From positions 1,550,001 through 1,614,000 of the forward strand of contig NZ_JBFOHP010000002.1 of the NCBI RefSeq assembly GCF_040907265.1: DNA of 64,000 nucleotides, given 5' to 3'. The position numbers were made by a program, and so were the translations under genes. Below, piece after piece: positions 59,302-64,000 of the stretch. The notes under the pieces were generated by a model. The model worked only from the letters and a program-made list of their open reading frames with translations. It did no database searches and was not told where the DNA came from. This DNA is from Streptomyces sclerotialus (GTDB lineage: Bacteria; Actinomycetota; Actinomycetes; Streptomycetales; Streptomycetaceae). Position 1 is the stretch's first letter. Every line of letters begins with the position of its first letter.

Positions 59302-59997
59302 TCAGCGCCGGATCTCGCCCATCTGGATGCGCGCGCCCGGGGAGAACTTCTCCAGCGTCTCCGCGAGCTCGGCGCCCGCCTCCTCCAGCGCGTCGAGCGT
59401 CATCGGGGCCATCCGTTCCAGGAGGAACAGCGCGCTGGTGGAGTCCTCGGTGAGGCGGGTGCGGACGCCCTGCCGCCAGTTCCAGCGACGGCAGGTGACG
59501 CCGGCCGCGTCCCGCCAGACGACCTCGCCGGGCTCGGGGTGCTCGACGACCCGTTCGCCGCCGGCCGCCGTCTCGAAGGGCTCGTCCCCGGTGGCGCGTA
59601 CGAGGTGCATGTCGCCCTCGATGCGGTCCAGGTCCTCGCCGCCGACCGGGATGACGTGCGCGACGCTGATCGCGTTGTAGACGTCGACGAGGCGGTTGAC
59701 GCGGGGCAGGTCGCCGTCGGCCGAGGCGCGCCGGGCCAGCGCCTCGGCGGAGTTGCGGGTGCGCGAGGGCTTGGCGCCGAAGGCGCTGTACGCGGCGCGC
59801 CAGGCGGCGATGTGCGGCTCGTCCTGCGGGGGCGTGCTGCCCAGACGTACGGCGAGCCGGGCCGCCGCCTCGTCCAGGAGTGCCGAACTTGCCTCGTCGC
59901 TGGGCCCGTTGACCAGGTCGTAGGCCTCGACGACGAGGTGCGCGAAGTCGGGGGCCAGGGCCCGGACGTCATCGGAGACGGTGACGGAGATGCTCAT
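59302..59997 (-). CDS. B3/4 domain-containing protein (PheRS beta-type editing fold)
   Basis: 231 residues. AFGAKPSRTRNSAEALARRA, then LPRVNRLVDVYNAISVAHVIPVGGEDLDRIEGDM and TCRRWNWRQGVRTRLTEDS are the marks of the stand-alone B3/4 family related to the editing domain of phenylalanyl-tRNA synthetase. It may hydrolyse misacylated tRNA; the substrate is uncertain. The ATG at 59997 is the best placed of three close starts. It converges on the acyltransferase gene. Confidence 0.88.
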   Translation of the reverse strand: MSISVTVSDDVRALAPDFAHLVVEAYDLVNGPSDEASSALLDEAAARLAVRLGSTPPQDEPHIAAWRAAYSAFGAKPSRTRNSAEALARRASADGDLPRVNRLVDVYNAISVAHVIPVGGEDLDRIEGDMHLVRATGDEPFETAAGGERVVEHPEPGEVVWRDAAGVTCRRWNWRQGVRTRLTEDSTSALFLLERMAPMTLDALEEAGAELAETLEKFSPGARIQMGEIRR

Positions 59998-60080
59998 GGC
60001 AGGCATTCCAGCACGCAAGGCGACGGTTCAGCAAGCTGCACTCCTCAGTGCAGCCAACTGAACCATACGCCATGCGTCCG

Positions 60081-61277
60081 TCATGGCTTGCCCATCTCCT
60101 CACGGAGCGCCGCCACGAATCCGTCCACGTCGTCCTCCGTGGTGTCGAAGGAGCACATCCACCGGACGTCGCCGGCCGCCTCGTCCCAGAAGTAGAAGCG
60201 GTAGCGCTTCATCAGGCGCTCGCTCACGTCGTGCGGCAGCCGCGCGAAGACGGCGTTGGCCTGGACCGGGTGGAGGATCTCCACGCCGTCGACGGCGCGC
60301 ACGCCCTCGGCCAGCCGCTGCGCCATCGTGTTGGCGTGCCGGGCGTTGCGCAGCCACAGGTCCTTGGCGAGCAGCGCCTCCAGCTGCACCGACACGAAGC
60401 GCATCTTCGAGGCCAGCTGCATCGACAGCTTGCGCAGGTGCTTCATGGCGCGCACGGCGTCGGGGTTGATGACGACCACGGCCTCGCCGAAGATCGCGCC
60501 GTTCTTCGTGCCGCCGAGCGAGAGGATGTCCACGCCCACGGCGTTGGTGAACGCCCGCATGGGAACGTCCAGCGACGCCGCGGCGTTGGCTATCCGGGAG
60601 CCGTCGAGATGGACGACCATGCCGCGCTCATGGGCGTGCTCGCAGATGGCCCGGATCTCGTCGGGGGTGTAGAGCGTGCCCAGTTCGGTGTTCTGCGTGA
60701 TCGACACGGCCTGCGGCATGGCCCGGTGCTCGTCGTCCCAGCCGTACGCCTCGCGGTCGATCAGCTCGGGGGTGAGCTTGCCGTCCGGGGTGGGGACGGT
60801 CAGCAGCTTCAGGCCGCCGACCCGCTCCGGCGCGCCGCATTCGTCGACGTTGATGTGCGCGGACTCGGCGCAGATCACCGCGCCCCAGCGGTCGGTCACG
60901 GCCTGGAGGGCCACGACGTTGGCGCCGGTCCCGTTGAAGACCGGGAAGGCCTCGGCGGTCGGCCCGAAGTGGCTGCGGATGACGCGCTGGAGATTCTCGG
61001 TGTACTCGTCCCCGCCGTAGGCGATCTGATGGCCGCCGTTGGCGAGGGCGAGCGCTTCGAGGATCTCGGGGTGCGTGCCGGCGTAGTTGTCGCTGGCGAA
61101 GCCGCGTACCGAGGGGTCGTGGTGGCGGCGCGCGTCGGTCCTGCCTTCAGGCGCCGCGGGTCCCGTGGTTCGTTCCGCCTGCTCCACCGCTTCGCGCACG
61201 GCGGGGCCCACGGCCCGGCTCACAGCCTTGGCTACGGCCTCGGTCACGGCTTCGGTCACGGCTTGGGGGTCAGCCAC
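60081..61277 (-). CDS. Threonine aldolase family PLP-dependent enzyme (low-specificity, beta-eliminating lyase)
   Basis: 398 residues. DPSVRGFASDNYAGTHPEIL, then GTGANVVALQAVTDRWGAVIC, HLDGSRIANAAASLDV and DILSLGGTKNGAIFGEAVVV with the PLP lysine (SLGGTKNG) identify the family. It cleaves L-threonine or allo-threonine to glycine and acetaldehyde. The N-terminal ~45 residues are an alanine/valine-rich helical extension with AVTEAV-type repeats of unclear value. The GTG at 61277 overlaps the SDR stop by 22 bases and has a weak ribosome-binding site; a later start near 61150 is possible. Confidence 0.85.
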   Translation of the reverse strand: MADPQAVTEAVTEAVAKAVSRAVGPAVREAVEQAERTTGPAAPEGRTDARRHHDPSVRGFASDNYAGTHPEILEALALANGGHQIAYGGDEYTENLQRVIRSHFGPTAEAFPVFNGTGANVVALQAVTDRWGAVICAESAHINVDECGAPERVGGLKLLTVPTPDGKLTPELIDREAYGWDDEHRAMPQAVSITQNTELGTLYTPDEIRAICEHAHERGMVVHLDGSRIANAAASLDVPMRAFTNAVGVDILSLGGTKNGAIFGEAVVVINPDAVRAMKHLRKLSMQLASKMRFVSVQLEALLAKDLWLRNARHANTMAQRLAEGVRAVDGVEILHPVQANAVFARLPHDVSERLMKRYRFYFWDEAAGDVRWMCSFDTTEDDVDGFVAALREEMGKP

Positions 61278-62026
61278 AGACGCTGTCCATTCACTTCCCG
61301 GGCGGGCCGGTCCCAGACGCCGATGACAGCCTCTGCCAGCTCTGTCACGTCCGTGAAGCCCGCGAATTTGGCGTTCGGTCGCTCGGCGCGCATCTGGTCG
61401 TTGACGAGCGCCTTGACGACCAGGATCGCAGCCGCCGCGTGCGGACCGGCCTCGCCCCCGGCCTTGCGGAAGGCATCGGCCAGCGCGAGCGTCCAGGCCT
61501 CGGCGGCGGCCTTCGAAGCGGCGTACGCGGCGTTCCCGGCGGTGGGCCTGCTCGCGCCCGCCGCGCTGATGAGCAGGTAGCGGCCGTTGCCGCTGCGCTT
61601 GAGCGCGCCCTCGAAGGCGAGCGAGGTGTGCTGGACGGTGCGGATCAGCAGCTTCTCCAGCAGGTCCCAGTCGGCGAGGTCGGTCTCGGCGAAGGACGCC
61701 GAGCCCCGCCAGCCGCCCACGAGGTGCACCAGCCCGTCGATCCGGCCGAATTCCTTCTCCGTACGGTCCGCCCACTCCCGGGTGGCGTCCAGGTCCAGCA
61801 GGTCGACGGTGTCGCCGGTGACGGTCGCGCCGCCGTGCGCGTACCGGGCGGCGTCCACCGCCTCGGCCAGCCGCTCGGCGTCCGCGTCCGCCGCGACCAC
61901 GGTGGCGCCCGCCTCGGCCAGCCGCAGCAGCGCGGCCCGCCCCGCCGGGCCCGCTGCGCCGGCCACCGCGACGACCGCGCCCTCCAGTGGGCCCTGATTA
62001 CCGCTCGAAGTGATCGAAGTGGTCAT
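61256..62026 (-). CDS. SDR-family oxidoreductase
   Basis: 256 residues. GAVVAVAGAAGPAGRAALLRL is a variant of the NAD(P)-binding TGxxxGxG motif, LVHLVGGWRGS the NAG-type segment, and YLLISAAGASRPTAGNAAYAASKAAAEAWTLAL contains the catalytic Ser and YxxxK. The substrate is unknown. The ATG at 62026 follows GCGGGAGGCGGAG and lies 30 bases after the DUF6421 stop, so the genes form an operon with threonine aldolase downstream. Confidence 0.85.
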   Translation of the reverse strand: MTTSITSSGNQGPLEGAVVAVAGAAGPAGRAALLRLAEAGATVVAADADAERLAEAVDAARYAHGGATVTGDTVDLLDLDATREWADRTEKEFGRIDGLVHLVGGWRGSASFAETDLADWDLLEKLLIRTVQHTSLAFEGALKRSGNGRYLLISAAGASRPTAGNAAYAASKAAAEAWTLALADAFRKAGGEAGPHAAAAILVVKALVNDQMRAERPNAKFAGFTDVTELAEAVIGVWDRPAREVNGQRLWLTPKP

Positions 62027-62055
62027 CTCCGCCTCCCGCTGCTCCTCGTCCCCGC

Positions 62056-63453
62056 TCACGCCGCCGCTCCGGCCTGGCTGCCGGCCGTGATGCCCTTGGT
62101 GGAGGCGATCACTTCACGGAGCTTCTTGCGCAGGGCCTCATAGAACATGCTCAGCGGGAATTCGTCCGGAAGCACCTCGTCGACGAGTTTGCGCGGCGGC
62201 AGGCTCAGGTCCAGGGCGTCCGGCCCCTTGGCCCAGACCGAGCCGGGGTGCGGCGCGAGGTAGGTGGAGACCAGGTCGTACGCGGCGAACCAGTGGACCA
62301 GCTTGGGGCGGTCGATGCCGTCGCGGTAGAGCTTCTCGATCTCGCCGCACAGCTGCTGCGTGACCTGCGGGATGCGCTCCCAGTCGATGTGCAGGGTGTT
62401 GTCGGTCCAGCGCACGGCGTCGTGCTGGTGCAGGTACGCGAAGAGCAGCTGGCCGCCGAGGCCGTCGTAGTTCTTCACGCGGTCGCCGGTGACCGGGAAG
62501 CGGAACATCCGGTCGAAGACCATCGCGTACTGCACGTCCCTGGCCTGCGGCAGGCCCTCCGCCTCCAGCTTCACGGCCTCCTTGAAGGCGGTGAGGTCGC
62601 AGCGCAGCTCCTCCAGGCCGTACATCCAGAACGGCTGCCGCTGCTTGATCATGAAGGGGTCGAAGGGCAGGTCACCGTGGCTGTGCGTACGGTCGTGCAC
62701 CATGTCCCACAGAACGAACGCCTCCTGGCAGCGGTTCTGGTCGGCCAGCATCGCGCGGACGTCGTCCGGGAGGTCGATGCCGAGGACGTCCACGGCGGCC
62801 TCGCTGACCCGGCGGAAGCGCGCGGCCTCGCGGTCGCAGAAGATGCCGCCCCAGCTGAAGCGCTCGGGCGCCTCGCGCACCGCGATGGTCTCGGGGAAGA
62901 GCACCGCGGAGTGGGTGTCGTACCCGGCGGTGAAGTCCTCGAAGGTGATGCCGCAGAACAGCGGGTTGTCGTAGCGCGTGCGCTCCAGCTCCGCGAGCCA
63001 CTCGGGCCAGACCATGCGCAGCACGACGGCCTCGAAGTTGCGGTCGGGGTTGCCGTTCTGCGTGTACATCGGGAAGACGACCAGGTGCTGGAGGCCGTCC
63101 TCGCGGCCGCGGGCCGGCTGGAAGGCGAGCAGCGAGTCCAGGAAGTCCGGCACGGCGAAGCCGCCGTCGGCCCAGCGGCGCAGGTCGGCGACGAGCGCGC
63201 GGTGGTAGGCGGCGTCGTGCGGCAGCAGCGGGGAGAGCGTCTCGATCGCGGCGGTCGCGCGGTCCACCTCGCGGCGGACCGTGGCCGCTGCGGGCGCGCC
63301 CTCGGCGTCGAGGTCTATGGAGCCGTCCTTGGCCTGCCAGGGCCTGATGGTCTCGATCGCGTCCTTCAGCACCGGCCAGGCCGCATGCTCGACGACGCGC
63401 TCAGCGGTCGAGGTACCCGTCCGGACACCCACAGGCGAAAGAATTTCCGTCAT
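62056..63453 (-). CDS. DUF6421-like protein
   Basis: 465 residues. Segments such as AFQPARGREDGLQHLVVFPMYT, NPLFCGITFEDFTAGYDTHSAVLFPE and VLWDMVHDRTHSHGDLPFDPFMI stand out; the HDRTHSHGD cluster looks like a metal- or heme-binding site, perhaps catalytic. I recall this family in Streptomyces as DUF6421, with no assigned role. Length and cytoplasmic composition are as usual. The ATG at 63453 follows GGAGGGCAG. It heads an operon with an SDR and threonine aldolase, which suggests amino-acid or small-molecule metabolism (inference). Confidence 0.85.
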   Translation of the reverse strand: MTEILSPVGVRTGTSTAERVVEHAAWPVLKDAIETIRPWQAKDGSIDLDAEGAPAAATVRREVDRATAAIETLSPLLPHDAAYHRALVADLRRWADGGFAVPDFLDSLLAFQPARGREDGLQHLVVFPMYTQNGNPDRNFEAVVLRMVWPEWLAELERTRYDNPLFCGITFEDFTAGYDTHSAVLFPETIAVREAPERFSWGGIFCDREAARFRRVSEAAVDVLGIDLPDDVRAMLADQNRCQEAFVLWDMVHDRTHSHGDLPFDPFMIKQRQPFWMYGLEELRCDLTAFKEAVKLEAEGLPQARDVQYAMVFDRMFRFPVTGDRVKNYDGLGGQLLFAYLHQHDAVRWTDNTLHIDWERIPQVTQQLCGEIEKLYRDGIDRPKLVHWFAAYDLVSTYLAPHPGSVWAKGPDALDLSLPPRKLVDEVLPDEFPLSMFYEALRKKLREVIASTKGITAGSQAGAAA

Positions 63454-63708
63454 GACTGCCCTCCGGCAGGAGATCGTGTGGTGAGAACACCGTAACCAGG
63501 GAGCCTTCGGAGACTCAAGGGGGATCAACGGAAATCATCCTGCCGTACCCCCGTTATCGGAGCGTTTTTTCCTGCGACAGACCCGTGTGCCAGCGTTTTC
63601 TGTCATACCCAGCCATTCGGGTGACGGCCGTACGGGGTCCGGACGGATCCGGTCACCATCCGGTCCTCGTGCGGTCAGCGGCCGGTCAGGAACGTCCGGA
63701 ATGACGAG

Positions 63709-64000
63709 ATGTTCGGGCTCCATGTCCATGCCGCCCCGCCGCGCCCCGAAGATGGCCGGGCCAACCCGCCGTACCGCCGCCAGGGGGCCACCACGTACCC
63801 GCGACTCCCCGTCACCGCCTGGGCCGTGCTCGGCCTGCTCTCCTTCCGTGACGACCGCACCGGCTACGACCTCAAGAAGTGGGCCGACACCTCGCTCCGC
63901 TTCTTCTACTGGTCACCGGCCATCAGCCAGATCTACGCCGAGCTGCGCCGCCTGGAGGACCTGGGCATGGTCACCTCCCGGCGCTCGGGCCCGGAGGAGC
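63709..64000 (+). CDS. PadR-family transcriptional regulator, partial
   Basis: 97 N-terminal residues, cut by the window end. LPVTAWAVLGLLSFRDDRTGYDL, then KKWADTSLRFFYWSPAISQIYAELRRLEDLGMVTSRR is the PadR winged HTH. The ATG at 63709 (GGAATGACGAG upstream) adds a 30-residue proline-rich tail that family members usually lack, so the true start may be downstream or the tail may be real. It is divergent from the DUF6421 operon, whose promoter lies in the 255 bases between, and may regulate it. Confidence 0.8.
   Translation, partial: MFGLHVHAAPPRPEDGRANPPYRRQGATTYPRLPVTAWAVLGLLSFRDDRTGYDLKKWADTSLRFFYWSPAISQIYAELRRLEDLGMVTSRRSGPEE

Noticed and set aside
1..64000. tRNA or rRNA genes
   Set aside because: No T-loop GGTTCRA-type context with matching acceptor stems was found by eye.

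Overview
The window is a very GC-rich stretch (roughly 70-75% G+C, most third codon positions G or C) with frequent GTG starts and purine-rich Shine-Dalgarno sites. Its protein families are typical of Streptomyces or a close relative: SigB/SigF-type sigma factor, MEDS/STAS and HATPase regulators, TerD/TerA, several Streptomyces-restricted DUFs, and EtfBA beside a PlsC acyltransferase. I place it in the genus with confidence but cannot name the species. I see no rRNA, tRNA, CRISPR array, insertion sequence or prophage. A lone holin-like protein is the only phage-flavoured element. It reads as ordinary chromosome with several decayed genes.

Layout. 1-2.1 kb: end of a heme-oxygenase-like iron enzyme gene, a stress sigma factor, and a small membrane protein behind a SigB-like promoter. 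2.2-6.0 kb: a second cytochrome b (qcrB-like) converging on a second ctaD-ctaF pair, an accessory set of respiratory subunits. 6.2-12.7 kb: Tat-exported phospholipase C, PP2C phosphatase, roadblock-like protein, and an NfeD-like plus flotillin pair. 12.7-16.5 kb: paired crcB fluoride exporters and a membrane/stress operon (YihY, holin-X-like, DUF3618, DUF4235). 16.7-24.0 kb: truncated aldo/keto reductase, NUDIX, glutamate-racemase-like protein, HpnB-like glycosyltransferase, TerD/TerA fusion, a frameshifted DUF6643-type gene and a MOSC protein. 24.2-32.5 kb: MEDS-STAS/HATPase regulators, a beta-helix-AAA+ fusion overlapping a giant membrane hydrolase, and a DeoR regulator. 32.6-41.4 kb: SRPBCC protein, Cds1-type cysteine desulfhydrase, phosphotriesterase, ROK repressor, SMP-30 lactonase, and a chimeric remnant of a two-component system. 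41.5-50.6 kb: geranylgeranyl-reductase-like flavoprotein, M20 dipeptidase, kinase-NUDIX fusion, Ser/Thr kinase, ROK glucokinase divergent from a LacI regulator. 50.7-53.6 kb: a persulfide/sulfane-sulfur detoxification operon behind two identical CsoR/CstR-like palindromes. 53.6-64 kb: DUF6986 aldolase-like protein, EtfBA, flavin reductase, thioredoxin, PlsC, B3/4 protein, threonine aldolase, SDR, DUF6421 and the start of a PadR regulator.

How genes work together. The clearest functional units are the persulfide dioxygenase-rhodanese / TauE / rhodanese operon, the qcrB2-ctaD2-ctaF2 set, the crcB pair, the etfBA pair, the ATGA-coupled DUF3618/DUF4235 operon, the NfeD-flotillin pair and the glucokinase/LacI divergon. 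Three genes look broken: an N-terminally truncated aldo/keto reductase, a DUF6643-type gene with a frameshift at a C5 run, and an in-frame histidine kinase/response regulator deletion chimera.

Limits. Family names come from reading motifs and from recall of Streptomyces annotations; no searches were run. Start codons were chosen by ribosome-binding sites and family length and may differ from curated ones. Operators, promoters and terminators are sequence-pattern calls.
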